DNA of 64,000 nucleotides from PALSA-610 sp038213435 (GCA_038213435.1 JBBQTI010000006.1:50117-114116), one strand, 5' to 3'; counted from the stretch's first letter, positions 1 to 9,103 are shown. Notes: generated from the letters alone by a model not told the origin. Made by a program: numbers and translations.

Positions 1-138
1 GATGGTGTCGCCATCGACCACGTGCACGACGGTTGCGTCGAATCTCTCCGCGACCCGACTGCCGGACCACCAGCCCCACCCGGCGCTCCCGAGCAGGGCG
101 ACGGCGAGCGTCGCGCACGCGGCCCGGGAACGAGCCAT
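1..138 (-). CDS. Secreted thermonuclease-like protein, 5' end only (runs off the window)
   Basis: Reading leftwards from an ATG at 138, 46 residues are visible before the window edge. They begin with MARSRAACATLAVALLGSAG, a short basic N-terminus followed by a hydrophobic export signal. The fragment ends in VVHVVDGDTI. A V-V-D-G-D-T segment close to the N-terminus is the signature of the staphylococcal-nuclease (SNase/thermonuclease) fold, where the Asp residues bind Ca2+. A secreted or membrane-anchored nuclease is therefore likely. The catalytic Arg and Glu residues lie outside the window, so activity cannot be judged. No operon partner is visible, because the next gene on this strand is 91 bp upstream and ends at 230. 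Confidence 0.6.
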   Translation of the reverse strand, partial: MARSRAACATLAVALLGSAGWGWWSGSRVAERFDATVVHVVDGDTI

Positions 139-229
139 GCCCGCAACGTATCAACCAGGTACGACACATCAAACCGATGCAACACGCGCCCGGATGACTC
201 CGACGACCGGCACAAACCCCGACGACGTG

Positions 230-940
230 TCACGGATCCGATCGCCGCCGTCCGAGGTCGCTCACGAGGGCGGTCAGCTGCGCGGTCGGCTCGATGCCGA
301 GCTCGGACTTCAGCATTGTGCGATACCGGTTGAAGCCTTCGAGGGCTTCCATCTGGTTTCCCTCGGCCAGGAACACCTTGATGAGCGCACCGTGCGCACT
401 TTCTCGAAGCGGCTCCGCGCGTATGGCCGCGAGCGCGGCGATCACGGCTTCGGCCCACCGACCTTTCAACGTGAGATGCGCGGCCATGGCTTCGAGCGCG
501 TGCAACCGGAGCTGGTGCCATTCCTCGTTCTCGGTCACGACCCAGTCGTCGTACCAGCCGGGCAACAGGTCAACCGATAGCGACGCGACCGCCGCCGCCG
601 TCTCGTCGCTGGGGAGAATCTCATTCGAGGGATCGAGCAAGCGGTGCGCCAGTGCCCTCGACTCGCGAATGTCGACGCGCACATCTGGATGCGGACCGAG
701 GTCGAGATCCTCGACGATGACGGCGGCGCTCGCGGTGGGTTTGAGCCGCCAAAGCGCGGAACGCAGGCTGCTCGCCGCGTCCTGCTGCGGGGCCCCGGGC
801 CACAGCGTGGAGGCGACGAGGTGGCGGGTCGCGGGCCGGTCCCGGAGCGCGAGAAACGCGAGCAGCTTGCGCGAACCGCTCGGCAGCGCGAGGGCGCGGT
901 CGCCGGCGCGGAACGTGAACGTGTCGAGAACCGACACCAT
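230..940 (-). CDS. SARP/BTAD-family transcriptional regulator
   Basis: This 236-aa protein has the two-part architecture of the Streptomyces antibiotic regulatory protein family. Residues ~1-95 form the OmpR-like winged helix (start MVSVLDTFTFRAGDRALALP, then an LLAFLAL helix and SSLRSALWRLK). Residues ~100-230 form the bacterial transcriptional activation domain with its TPR-like helices and the ending ELGIEPTAQL. There are no NTPase or TPR extensions, so it is the minimal form. The ATG at 940 is chosen because it puts the first beta strand at the N-terminus and follows GGGAG. A GTG at 982 would add 14 residues. It lies upstream of nothing obvious on its strand, and its targets cannot be inferred. 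Such proteins are DNA-binding activators. Confidence 0.8.
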   Translation of the reverse strand: MVSVLDTFTFRAGDRALALPSGSRKLLAFLALRDRPATRHLVASTLWPGAPQQDAASSLRSALWRLKPTASAAVIVEDLDLGPHPDVRVDIRESRALAHRLLDPSNEILPSDETAAAVASLSVDLLPGWYDDWVVTENEEWHQLRLHALEAMAAHLTLKGRWAEAVIAALAAIRAEPLRESAHGALIKVFLAEGNQMEALEGFNRYRTMLKSELGIEPTAQLTALVSDLGRRRSDP

Positions 941-1131
941 CAGCTCCCGACCCGGACCGTCGACGACCGAGACGTCGGTCACCCGAGTTCGCCCGCCGTC
1001 GAAGAACGGGCGGGAGCGGCGATGCGTGTCGCCTGCTCGGCGACCGACCCACAGTGCACCCACCCATCGTCCACGGAGCACGTCGCGCTCGCGTGACGCG
1101 TGCGTTACACCACTGTCCGCGACTTTCTGGG

Positions 1132-1944
1132 TTAGCGAGGCAGGAAGTCGAGCAGCAGCGCGTTCACCCGATCGGGCGCCTCCCACTGCATCCAGTGCCC
1201 CGGGCCCTCCACGCGCTCGTAGCGAAACGAGTTCGCGCAGTACTCGGACGAGCCGCTCATCTGTTCCTCGAGCAATGCGAAGTCGCCGCTGCTCCACAAA
1301 CCCATCGTGGGCGCCTGCACCGGCGGGAGCTCGAGGGGCGGATCGATCAATGCCTGCGGCGGGATGTTGGCGCGGTACCAGTCGAGGCCCGGTGTCAACG
1401 ACTTGTCGCGCTGCAGATCGGAGATGACCGCGTCGGTGTCGGGATGCTGCGACCACTCGCGGAAGTTCGCCCAGTCGTTCATCGTGAGCCATTGCTCGGC
1501 GATGTCGCGGAACTGGAACAGCAGCATGTACCACGACTTCTCCCGCTGCAACATGCCCATGCCCGAGAACGCCGTCGGATGACCGACTGACAGCGCGACG
1601 AGATGATCGACGCGTTCGGGCGCGAACGCGGCCGTCGCCCAGGCAACGGCCGAGCCCCAGTCGTGCCCGACGACGTGGGCGCGCTCGAGGCCGAGGTGGT
1701 CGAGGATCGCGGTGACGTCGATCGCCAGGAACGGGATGGAGTACGCCTCGACCTCGACCGGCTTGTCGCTGGCCCCGTAGCCGCGCTGGTCGGGCACGAT
1801 CACCTGGAAGCCGGCGTCGACCAGCGCCGGTACCTGCTTCGACCACAATCGTTTCGTGTCGGGAAAGCCGTGCAACAACACGACCGGTCGGCCCTCACCC
1901 TCGACCTGCACGTCGAGTGTGACACCACTGGAATCGATGCGCAT
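1132..1944 (-). CDS. Alpha/beta hydrolase, epoxide-hydrolase/dehalogenase-like
   Basis: This 270-aa hydrolase carries HGFP (oxyanion region, ~25-28), DQRGYGASDKP after strand 4, and the nucleophile elbow GHDWGSA, where Asp replaces the usual Ser. An Asp nucleophile is typical of epoxide hydrolases and haloalkane dehalogenases. The cap domain is rich in Trp and Met (KSWYMLLFQF), and the C-terminal GHWMQWEAP supplies the likely catalytic His. The substrate is unknown. It starts 15 bp after the stop of the flavoprotein gene on the same strand, so the two probably form one transcript and may act on the same hydrophobic substrate. Cytoplasmic; no signal peptide. Confidence 0.8.
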   Translation of the reverse strand: MRIDSSGVTLDVQVEGEGRPVVLLHGFPDTKRLWSKQVPALVDAGFQVIVPDQRGYGASDKPVEVEAYSIPFLAIDVTAILDHLGLERAHVVGHDWGSAVAWATAAFAPERVDHLVALSVGHPTAFSGMGMLQREKSWYMLLFQFRDIAEQWLTMNDWANFREWSQHPDTDAVISDLQRDKSLTPGLDWYRANIPPQALIDPPLELPPVQAPTMGLWSSGDFALLEEQMSGSSEYCANSFRYERVEGPGHWMQWEAPDRVNALLLDFLPR

Positions 1945-1959
1945 CTCGTCCCCCGTCGA

Positions 1960-3378
1960 TCAACCGGCCACGACGGCCAACAACTCTTCGCGTGTCGGTG
2001 CCAACGACGGATCGTCGCGCCAATTCGCGCCGAGCTCCATCACCTTCTCGAAGACTCCCGGCTCCGCGAGTATCTCGTCGGGGTTGGCGATGACGCCGAC
2101 GATCTTGAGCATCGAGCGGAACAGCTCCGGATCCTTGGACGACGCGGACTGCAGCGCCTGACCGATCTCCCACGCCGGGTCGCCTGGGTCGTACGTCTTG
2201 CCCTCGATGCCCGCATCGATCTCGGCGAGGCGGTGACGGTCGAAGTCGAGGGTTGCGCGGTAGTAGGGCTCGACGGTGGCATCCGTGACCTCGTGCCAGC
2301 GCTGCGCCAGCTCCACGGGGAAGTCGATCGACGCCACCCGCAGCAGGTCGCGCAGTGCGACCGCGTGCATCATCCCGATCGAGGCGCCGCGCCCGAGCGA
2401 CGGGTTGGTGCACGCCCACGAGTCGGCGACCGCGAGCACACCGGTCGCGACCGGCGAGCCGTCGACGACGAAGGAACGGTGACGGTCCTCGATCTTCGCC
2501 ATGATCGCGACCTCGTCATCGAGGGGCTCGCCGTCGACCCAGTGCGCGACCAGCGGGAACGATCGCCACGTGCGCATCCACGTCTCGACGTCTTTCAAGC
2601 CGCGCACCGCCGCGTCCTTCGCGCTCGCGATGATGCCGAGTCCCCAGGTGCCGTTGTCGGCCGGAAGCGTGAGCGTCGACACCGTTCCCCACGGCGTCAG
2701 GAGTCCGCACATCAGCGGCGGGATCGAACCGTCGGACGAGCGGAAATGACGGCCGTAGTACATGAAGCCCGAGTCCTCGAGCTCTTCTTCGGGGGCCCGC
2801 GCACCGATCGCGGTCAACATCGCGGGCAGGGACGAACGACGACCGGCGGCGTCGATGACCAGATCAGCGTGGAGCTCCTCACCGGCATCGGTGTGTACCC
2901 CGACGACGTGCGGCACGCCGCTGGTCATCTCGCCGTCGGTGAGCAGCGCCGCTGCCACCGACCCGCGTCGCACCTCGAGCCCGGGCGTGTGCGCGGCTGC
3001 AGCCGCGAGCGCGGCCTCCATCACGGGGCGGCGCGCCGAGAGCATCTCGAACTGGTTGTCGGCGTCGCGAAAACCGCCGATCACCTCGTCTGGAACGAGC
3101 CGCATCGGGTTGTAGCGGATCGCGCCCCACTCCTCCGCCGCCGCGACGGCGTCCGGCAGCTCGGCCTCGAGCAAGCGGCGAAAGCGCGGCAGGAACATGT
3201 GGATCATGCGGAATTGGTTGACGCCGCGCCGCTCCCACCCGTTCCACGCGTCGCCGGCGGTCGTCGGCGGACCGGCGGCGTCGCGTTCCAGGACCGTGAC
3301 GTGGTGGTCGTCGCGAGCGAGGAGCATCCCGCTGACCAGTCCACCGACACCGCCGCCGATCACGACGATCCGCGCCAT
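1960..3378 (-). CDS. FAD-dependent oxidoreductase / monooxygenase-like
   Basis: The 472-aa product begins MARIVVIGGGVGGLVSGMLL, a GxGxxG dinucleotide-binding motif that ends in the Glu of VTVLERD for FAD ribose binding. A second FAD signature, GVLAVADSWACTNPSLGRG, occurs near residue 320, comparable to the GD motif of the aromatic hydroxylase fold. A DG-like motif for NAD(P)H is not obvious, so a geranylgeranyl-reductase-like or halogenase-like role remains possible. It is the first gene of a probable two-gene unit with the Asp-nucleophile hydrolase downstream. Its promoter region is shared with the divergent LemA-like gene (start 3479), leaving 100 bp between the two starts. Confidence 0.75.
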   Translation of the reverse strand: MARIVVIGGGVGGLVSGMLLARDDHHVTVLERDAAGPPTTAGDAWNGWERRGVNQFRMIHMFLPRFRRLLEAELPDAVAAAEEWGAIRYNPMRLVPDEVIGGFRDADNQFEMLSARRPVMEAALAAAAAHTPGLEVRRGSVAAALLTDGEMTSGVPHVVGVHTDAGEELHADLVIDAAGRRSSLPAMLTAIGARAPEEELEDSGFMYYGRHFRSSDGSIPPLMCGLLTPWGTVSTLTLPADNGTWGLGIIASAKDAAVRGLKDVETWMRTWRSFPLVAHWVDGEPLDDEVAIMAKIEDRHRSFVVDGSPVATGVLAVADSWACTNPSLGRGASIGMMHAVALRDLLRVASIDFPVELAQRWHEVTDATVEPYYRATLDFDRHRLAEIDAGIEGKTYDPGDPAWEIGQALQSASSKDPELFRSMLKIVGVIANPDEILAEPGVFEKVMELGANWRDDPSLAPTREELLAVVAG

Positions 3379-3478
3379 CGCGCACCCCCTTCGAATCGCG
3401 CGACCTTACCCTGGAACACTTTCGCCGTTCCCGCCCTATGACCGAATTGGAAGCCGCCCACGACTAGGGTCGTCCGTC

Positions 3479-4063
3479 ATGCACGTGCTGCGCGTCGTAC
3501 GCGTGCTGCTCCCCGTCCTGATCGTGGCCGCCGTCGTGGGCGCCGGAGCGTCGGTGTTGAGCGCGCGTCCCGATCTCCAGAAGGCGAAAAGCAACGTCGA
3601 CACATCGTGGTCGTCGCTGTCGGGACGGCTCGATCACCGTTACGACCTCCTGTCGGTCATCGACGACAAGCTGCGACCGATCCCCGGGCCGATACGAACG
3701 CTCGTCGGCGACGTCGACGGCACCCTGGCGCGCTGGCACGACGTCCGCGCCCACTCCGCCCTCGCCACCCAAGTGGTGGCCGCGAATGACGTCGAAGGGC
3801 TCGCCCGCCGGCTCGTCGCCACCGCGGCCGCTTCGCCGCGGCTGCGGAACAACGCGACGGTGTTGTCGGCGCTCGCCAAGTTCCTCGCCGATCCGTCGCG
3901 CCCCGAGGCGCTCACCTTCAACCAGAAGGTTTCGACCTACGAGCACGAACGGCGAGGGCCCGTGCGGTCCGTCGTCGCATCGGTACTCGGCGACGGCGAG
4001 ATCCCGGTGCTCGACACGACGGCGACGACATCCTCCGCCTCGACGGCGACTACGTCGTCGTGA
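3479..4063 (+). CDS. LemA-like membrane-anchored protein
   Basis: This 194-aa protein has one N-terminal transmembrane helix (residues ~8-26, VLLPVLIVAAVVGAGASVLS). A helical ectodomain follows, whose start (LQKAKSNVDTSWSSLSGRLD, then HRYDLL) resembles the LemA pattern of an N-V-D-x-x-W helix followed by an R-x-D-L stretch. The C-terminus is a Thr/Ser-rich tail. The family function is poorly defined. The chosen ATG gives the helix right at the N-terminus; the longer open frame upstream overlaps the flavoprotein gene and has no coding character. The rmuC gene follows after 29 bp, so co-transcription is likely. Homology is inferred from the pattern only. Confidence 0.6.
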   Translation: MHVLRVVRVLLPVLIVAAVVGAGASVLSARPDLQKAKSNVDTSWSSLSGRLDHRYDLLSVIDDKLRPIPGPIRTLVGDVDGTLARWHDVRAHSALATQVVAANDVEGLARRLVATAAASPRLRNNATVLSALAKFLADPSRPEALTFNQKVSTYEHERRGPVRSVVASVLGDGEIPVLDTTATTSSASTATTSS

Positions 4064-4092
4064 CTGTCACACCTCGTGGTTAAGGTCGACCC

Positions 4093-5214
4093 ATGGTGAT
4101 CGCAGTGGTTTTCGGCCTCGTGGGCGCGTGTCTGCTCGGATGTGTCGCGGGCGCGGTGGTCGTGTGGACGGCCCAGAGCCGGCGCGGGTTCGATGTGCCG
4201 CGACCGCCCGACTCGAGCGAGCTCCTCTCCCGCCTGCTCGACGCCAACCGGGCGTTGCTCGAGCAGGAACGATTGCGGGCCACTTCGGAGCTCGACGGTA
4301 AGAAGGGTCTGATCGACCAGCAACTCGTGTCGATGACAGGGGAGCTCGGCAAGGTCAGCGACCTCGTGCGCACGCTCGAGCACGATCGCCACAAGGCGTT
4401 CGGCGAGCTCACGAACGAGCTCCGACGTCAACACGAGGGGTTGAACACACTCTCGGAACACACCCATCAGTTGCGCGAGGCGCTCGCCAGCTCGCGGGTG
4501 CGTGGCCAATGGGGCGAACGCATGGCGGAAGACGTGCTGCAGCTCGCCGGTTTCCTCGAAGGCGTCAATTATCGCAAGCAGGCGACACTCGCCGGTGCGG
4601 GCCGGCCCGACTACACGTTCCTCCTTCCCAACGGGCTCGTCATGCACATGGACGTCAAGTTCCCGCTCGACAACTACGTCCGCCACCTCGAGGCCACGAA
4701 CGACGTCGAGCGCACACGGACGCGCGACCAGTTCTTGCGCGACGTTCGCGATCGCGTCAAGGAGCTCACCACGCGCGGCTACCTCGACGCGGCCGACGAG
4801 ACGGTCGACTGCCTCCTCCTGTTCATCCCGAACGAACAGGTGTACGCGTTCGTCCAGGAGAACGACCGCGACGCGATCGACGACGCCATGCGGCACAAGA
4901 TCGTCTTGTGCTCGCCGCTCACGTTGTACGCAGTGCTCGCGGTGGTGCGACAGGCGGTCGACAACTTCCGCCTCGAGCGCACGTCCAACGAGATCCTGGG
5001 GCTGCTGCGCGACTTCTCGCTGCAATGGGAGAAGTACTCGACACAACTCGATCGGGTCCAACAACGGTTCGACGGCGTGGCCAAGGAGTACACCGCGCTC
5101 ATGACGACGCGCCACCGCGCGTTGCAACGACCGCTCGACAAGATCGACTCGTTGCGCCTCGGCGAGCCGGCCCTCGTCGATCCCGACATCGTGCCCCTCG
5201 CGCTCGAAGCCTGA
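4093..5214 (+). CDS. rmuC: RmuC family DNA recombination protein
   Basis: This 373-aa protein has an N-terminal membrane helix (residues 1-25), a coiled-coil region rich in Glu, Arg and Leu (~40-135), and then the RmuC nuclease-like core. Recognisable core blocks are RGQWGERMAEDVL, PDYTFLLPNG, MHMDVKFPLDNYV, LLLFIPNEQVYAF and CSPLTLYAVLAVVRQA. The DVKFPL and LFIP blocks are characteristic of the family, which belongs to the PD-(D/E)XK-like fold and limits inversions and other rearrangements in Escherichia coli. The length is on the short side for the family because the N-terminal coiled coil is reduced. It lies between the LemA-like gene and purK on the same strand, with 27 bp to purK. Confidence 0.93.
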   Translation: MVIAVVFGLVGACLLGCVAGAVVVWTAQSRRGFDVPRPPDSSELLSRLLDANRALLEQERLRATSELDGKKGLIDQQLVSMTGELGKVSDLVRTLEHDRHKAFGELTNELRRQHEGLNTLSEHTHQLREALASSRVRGQWGERMAEDVLQLAGFLEGVNYRKQATLAGAGRPDYTFLLPNGLVMHMDVKFPLDNYVRHLEATNDVERTRTRDQFLRDVRDRVKELTTRGYLDAADETVDCLLLFIPNEQVYAFVQENDRDAIDDAMRHKIVLCSPLTLYAVLAVVRQAVDNFRLERTSNEILGLLRDFSLQWEKYSTQLDRVQQRFDGVAKEYTALMTTRHRALQRPLDKIDSLRLGEPALVDPDIVPLALEA

Positions 5215-5241
5215 CGCGGTCGATCGCTAGCGTTAGCCGCC

Positions 5242-6348
5242 ATGACGCGGGTCGCGGTGTTGGGCGGTGGCCAGCTTGGTCGGATGCTCGGGCTGGCGGG
5301 AATACCCCTCGGATGCTCTTTCGCGTTCCTGGATCCCGTCGAAGGCGCGCCGGGCGCCGCAGTCGGCGAGCTGGTCGTCGGAGGGCTGGACGATATCGAG
5401 GCCGCGCGCCGCGTCGCCGTTGGTGCGGCGGTCGTCACCTACGAATGGGAAGGCGTTCCGGCGGCGACGGCGCGCGCGCTCGAGTCGCTCGTGCCCGTCT
5501 GCCCGCCGGCGCGAGCGCTCGACGTGTCGCAGGACCGCGTCGTCGAGAAACAGACGCTGCGGTCGCTCGGGATCGCGACGGCTGCGTTTCAGGCCGTCGA
5601 CTCGCTCGCCGACCTGCGCACCGCCGTCGACGCGATCGGTTTGCCCGCGGTGCTGAAGACCCGGCGGGGAGGCTACGACGGAAAGGGGCAGGTCGTTCTC
5701 GGGGAGCCGGCCGAGCTCTATGCCGCCTGGACGCGGCTCGGCAATGTGCAGTGCATCCTCGAAGCACTCATCGCCTTCGAGCGCGAGCTCTCGATCCTGG
5801 CCGTGCGCGGCCGCGACGGCGAGATCGCGTGCTGGCCGGCCGTCGAGAACCACCACCGCGACGGCATCCTGCGGCTCACGCGCGCGCCCGCGCCCGATCT
5901 CGACGAAGCGCTCCAGAACCGCGCGGAGGCGTCGATCCGCCCCCTGCTCGACGCGCTCGACTACGTCGGTGTGTGCTGCGTCGAGTTGTTCGACGTCGGC
6001 GGCAACCTGATGGCGAACGAGATCGCACCCCGAGTGCACAACTCCGGGCACTGGACGATCGAAGGCGCGGAGACGAGCCAGTTCGAGAACCACGTGCGCG
6101 CGATCCTCGGCCTTCCCCTCGGCTCGACGGCCGCACGCGGGGTGAGCGCAATGGTGAACTGCATCGGCGCGATGCCTGATCGCGACGCGGTCCTGCGCAC
6201 GCCGGGCGCGCACCTGCACGACTACGGCAAGACCGCGCGCCCTGGGCGCAAGGTCGGCCACGTCACCGTGACCGCATCGGACGCCGAACGGCTCGAGGCC
6301 CGGCTCGCGCGTGTCCGCGAGCTATGCGACTGCGCCGGTCTCTCGTAA
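5242..6348 (+). CDS. purK: 5-(carboxyamino)imidazole ribonucleotide synthase
   Basis: PurK (368 aa) carboxylates AIR with bicarbonate and ATP to give N5-CAIR in purine biosynthesis. The N-terminus VAVLGGGQLGRMLGLAG is the family's nucleotide-fold signature. The ATP-grasp core shows KTRRGGYDGKGQ, the Lys/Gly-rich loop over ATP, EALIAFERELSILAVR, and the metal-binding NEIAPRVHNSGHWTIEGA near residue 260. The purE partner is not adjacent in this window. The gene's 3' end overlaps the convergent racemase gene by 27 bp (6322-6348). The ATG at 5242 follows the rmuC stop by 27 bp. Full length for the family, no lesions. Confidence 0.95.
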   Translation: MTRVAVLGGGQLGRMLGLAGIPLGCSFAFLDPVEGAPGAAVGELVVGGLDDIEAARRVAVGAAVVTYEWEGVPAATARALESLVPVCPPARALDVSQDRVVEKQTLRSLGIATAAFQAVDSLADLRTAVDAIGLPAVLKTRRGGYDGKGQVVLGEPAELYAAWTRLGNVQCILEALIAFERELSILAVRGRDGEIACWPAVENHHRDGILRLTRAPAPDLDEALQNRAEASIRPLLDALDYVGVCCVELFDVGGNLMANEIAPRVHNSGHWTIEGAETSQFENHVRAILGLPLGSTAARGVSAMVNCIGAMPDRDAVLRTPGAHLHDYGKTARPGRKVGHVTVTASDAERLEARLARVRELCDCAGLS

Positions 6349-7464
6349 TTTCGTGATGTCGGCGCTCGCAATCCCCCACCCCGCCAGAGCCTCGTCGGTG
6401 TGCTGGCCCGGCCAGGGCGCCGAACGCTGCACCTCGCCCGCGGTGCGCGAGAAGCGGGGCGCGGGAGCCGGCTGCGGCACACCGTCGCGTTCGATGATGG
6501 TCCGACGCGCCTTGATGTGCGCGTCGTTCGTCGCCTCGCTCATCGTGAGCACGGGCGCGTAACAGGCGTCGCTCCCCAGGAGCACGTCGTCCCATTCGGC
6601 GCGCGTCCTGGTCTTGAACAGCTCGGTGAACCGCGTCCGGAGGGTGTCCCAACCGCTCGGGTCCATCTGCGCGGGGAGCTCCTCGCCCTCCAGGCCGAGC
6701 CGCCGCAGCAGCTCCGCGTAGAACTGCGGCTCGAGCGAGCCGAGCGAGACGAACTTGCCGTCCGACGTCTCGTAGGTGTCGTAGAAGGGCGCTCCAGTAT
6801 CGAGGACGTTGGTGCCGTGCTGCTCCTTCCACACGCCGAGCTGCTTCAGCCCCCACATCATCGACATGAGGCTCGCGGCGCCGTCGACCATCGCGACGTC
6901 GATCACCTGGCCCTGGCCGGAGCGTTGTGCTTCGAGGACACCGCAAACGATGCCGAAGGCCATGAACATGCCGCCGCCGCCGAAGTCACCGACGAGGTTG
7001 ATCGGCGGCGTCGGCTTGCTGTCGGCGCGCCCGAAATGCGCGAGCGCGCCCGCCAGCGCGATGTAGTTGATGTCGTGGCCCGCGGCCTGCGCCATCGGAC
7101 CGTCCTGGCCCCAACCCGTCATGCGCCCGTAGACGAGGCTCGGTTTGCGAGCGAGGCAGACGTCGGGGCCCAGGCCGAGCCGCTCGGTGACGCCCGGGCG
7201 GAAGCCCTCGAACAGCGCGTCGGCGCCCTCGACCAGCCGCAGCACCAGCTCCACGCCTTCGGGGTTCTTCAGATCGACGCCGACCGAGCGGCGCCCGCGG
7301 TACAGCGGCTCGAGGTTCGGCTTGTCGAACGTTGCCGGGTTGACCTGCTGCGCGCGGTCGATGCGAACGACGTCGGCACCCATGTCGGAGAGCAACATGC
7401 CGGCGAACGGCCCCGGCCCGATACCCGCCAGTTCGACGATCTTGACTCCTGCGAGCGGTCCCAT
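6322..7464 (-). CDS. mcr: Alpha-methylacyl-CoA racemase (family III CoA-transferase fold)
   Basis: This 380-aa protein starts MGPLAGVKIVELAGIGPGPF and is a family III (CaiB/BaiF) member. Two motifs place it with the racemases rather than true transferases: GHDINYIALAG (His130) and INLVGDFGGGGM (Asp160). These match the His/Asp general acid-base pair known for the Mycobacterium tuberculosis enzyme MCR. It interconverts 2R and 2S methyl-branched acyl-CoAs, which is needed before beta-oxidation of sterol side chains and pristanic-type acids. That fits the steroid genes elsewhere in the window, although it is a single gene here, converging on purK with overlapping 3' ends. Confidence 0.88.
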   Translation of the reverse strand: MGPLAGVKIVELAGIGPGPFAGMLLSDMGADVVRIDRAQQVNPATFDKPNLEPLYRGRRSVGVDLKNPEGVELVLRLVEGADALFEGFRPGVTERLGLGPDVCLARKPSLVYGRMTGWGQDGPMAQAAGHDINYIALAGALAHFGRADSKPTPPINLVGDFGGGGMFMAFGIVCGVLEAQRSGQGQVIDVAMVDGAASLMSMMWGLKQLGVWKEQHGTNVLDTGAPFYDTYETSDGKFVSLGSLEPQFYAELLRRLGLEGEELPAQMDPSGWDTLRTRFTELFKTRTRAEWDDVLLGSDACYAPVLTMSEATNDAHIKARRTIIERDGVPQPAPAPRFSRTAGEVQRSAPWPGQHTDEALAGWGIASADITKLRETGAVA

Positions 7465-7663
7465 GGGCTCAACCTACGCGCGGCGAACCGACATCCGCAT
7501 ACCGGAGTAGCGAGACGACGGCGCCGCGACCGCAGGGAGCGGAGCGCGGAGTCGACCCCGAAAATAGCCAGACGGCACGAGGCCCTCGGCGTCGGTGTGG
7601 GTCGGCTCTGCCGAGCTCGTCACGCTCAGACCACTACGCGAGCGATCCAAGAAGCGTGCAAGC

Positions 7664-8164
7664 TCAGCCCTTCTGGAGTTCTCCAGTCAACGTTCCACTT
7701 ATCGGGCCACTGAAGGTGCCGTTCCAAACGCCCGACAGGACAATGGTGCCAGTCACATGACGGAACACCCGCGTCCCTTGGTGAAGCATGAGTGTGAGGT
7801 CGAGGCTGGCGTTCGGGGTTGCGCCGCTAGTGCTCCCGGTAGCAGTACCCGTGAGGGTTGCGTCGTGCGGCGTGGTCAGGCTGAAGGTCCCGGAGTATTG
7901 GAACGGGAACGGCAGCGTTCCGCCTACGGTCACGCACGTATCAATGTGGAACGCGCCCGAGCCACCGTCAGCCTGGTAGGACCCGTCGAATACCTGGTGA
8001 ATGAGGGAACACTTCCCGTCGGTGAACGAGAAGGATTGCGTCCCGCTGAAAGGACCGGTGACCTCACGGTTGAGGACGCCAGCGTTCGACGCCGCAGCAG
8101 GCAGAGCCCCCGCGACCAGGCCGGTTGTCACAACCGCCAAGACAACCAGGAGCTGTCGTCGCAT
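7664..8164 (-). CDS. Secreted protein of unknown function
   Basis: The 166-aa product has a clear Sec signal peptide (MRRQLLVVLAVVTTGLVAGA, cleavage likely after LPAAA). The mature part is Thr/Ser/Gly-rich, apparently all-beta, with two Cys (GKCSLIH and DTCVTVG) that could form one disulfide. I recognise no family. It resembles many actinobacterial exported beta-sandwich proteins in composition only. It is monocistronic, with 199 bp downstream before the racemase start and a long, mostly featureless region upstream. Confidence 0.65.
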   Translation of the reverse strand: MRRQLLVVLAVVTTGLVAGALPAAASNAGVLNREVTGPFSGTQSFSFTDGKCSLIHQVFDGSYQADGGSGAFHIDTCVTVGGTLPFPFQYSGTFSLTTPHDATLTGTATGSTSGATPNASLDLTLMLHQGTRVFRHVTGTIVLSGVWNGTFSGPISGTLTGELQKG

Positions 8165-8555
8165 GGTTCCCCCCGTTCGTCATCTCCAAGGTCTACAGCA
8201 CTCGTCGCGCCGGTCAATGGGCGCTCCGGATGTCGGGTCAGAAGTTCAACTTCAGTGAGAGCGATGCGCTGACCTGCCCCGCCATCGCGCACACCCGATC
8301 CGACCTTGCCCGTTTACCGATGGCACGCGTTGGGCCGCGTTGGTCGTCGCGTGACGTTTCGCGGACTTTTCGCGGACTGCAATATGCGGCCCGGTCTTGT
8401 CGACTTGACCCGATGGACCGGACCGCTTCGCGTCTACGGCGCGACGGATCGCGTCTGGGCCGTTGTTCTACGGACACCGCGTCGGACGCGGCCACTGCAT
8501 TTACCTTCGCTGGGTACGGTCCTTTGGGCCGCGTCGGGGTTGCGCCGGCCCGCGC
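8165..8555. other. Intergenic stretch without a supported gene
   Basis: About 390 bp separate the secreted-protein start from the IS110-like remnant. Open frames here have irregular composition and no recognisable domain. A short direct repeat TTTCGCGGACT occurs twice in succession near 8357-8378. I see no convincing promoter hexamers, terminator or RNA gene. The stretch may be further decayed transposon sequence. Confidence 0.4.
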
Positions 8556-8672
8556 GGCAACCAAGCAATCAAGCACGTTCTCGACGAGATCGCCGCGCCA
8601 CTCCTGCAACGTCACGGTCTCGGCTACGAAACCGTCAGTGCGCTGCTCTGCGCGGCCGGCGACAACCCCGAA
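8556..8672 (+). pseudogene. Remnant of an IS110-family transposase
   Basis: A 39-codon stretch in one frame reads as part of the C-terminal half of an IS110-type transposase. It gives helices ending in PLLQRHGLGYETVSALLCAA and then GDNPE, which parallels the well-known IS110 block in which a ...GVGP-x-x-A-x-x-LL-x-x-AGDNPERLRSE... segment precedes the second catalytic region. Neither the N-terminal RuvC-like DEDD domain nor the serine-containing C-terminal part is present, and no terminal repeats were found. This is a fragment only. It ends exactly where the next coding frame begins, suggesting that insertion or deletion truncated the 5' end of the pilin-like gene. Confidence 0.5.
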
Positions 8673-9103
8673 TCGCCGGCGTCGCGCTCACGATCGGCCT
8701 CGCCGCGGTTTGGCAAGTCGTCTTCAGCTCCGATTCGCCGCCCGCGGCATCGAGCACGGCGCAACAACAACACGAGCGCGCAACGAGCCTGCTCCGCACG
8801 GTCGTCGGCGGCGGGCGCACCCTGTTCGCGCCGCACCGTTCCTTCACCCGGGTTTCGCCGTCGGCACTACGGGCGCGCTCGCACAACACACCGATCGTCG
8901 CGCCGGCGACGAAGGCGCACACGGGCGAGGTCTCGATGCGAGTGACGAGCGCCTCCGTTCTCACCCTGGCGACGCCCGCCGACGCCCAACGGTGCGTGTT
9001 CGCGCGCGATGAGCCGAAGAGAACGGGAACCGAGTTCGTGACGGTTCGAACGGCCGATTGCCGCGCCGCGTCCGCGCCCGCCAGGGGATGGAGCTCGCGA
9101 TGA
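8672..9103 (+). CDS. Type IV pilin-like protein, 5' end unresolved
   Basis: The frame ending at the TGA at 9101-9103 contains a hydrophobic helix (RIAGVALTIGLAAVWQVVF), then a Gln/Ala helix (TAQQQHERATSLLRTVV) and a globular part with two Cys (DAQRCVFARD and RTADCRAA). That order, helix, Phe/Tyr-rich turn, beta strands and a Cys loop before a Trp-ending tail, is what actinobacterial type IV pilin-like proteins show. No ATG/GTG/TTG lies in frame between the transposase remnant and the helix, and the pilin N-terminal Glu/Phe signature is missing, so the 5' end is probably lost. The TGA overlaps the next ATG by 4 nt (ATGA), implying translational coupling. Confidence 0.45.
   Translation: MAGVALTIGLAAVWQVVFSSDSPPAASSTAQQQHERATSLLRTVVGGGRTLFAPHRSFTRVSPSALRARSHNTPIVAPATKAHTGEVSMRVTSASVLTLATPADAQRCVFARDEPKRTGTEFVTVRTADCRAASAPARGWSSR

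Noticed and set aside
1603..3441. Very long plus-strand frame (612 aa) opposite the flavoprotein gene
   Set aside because: Composition is Arg/Asp/His-rich with no motif; the minus strand encodes a clear FAD-binding protein.
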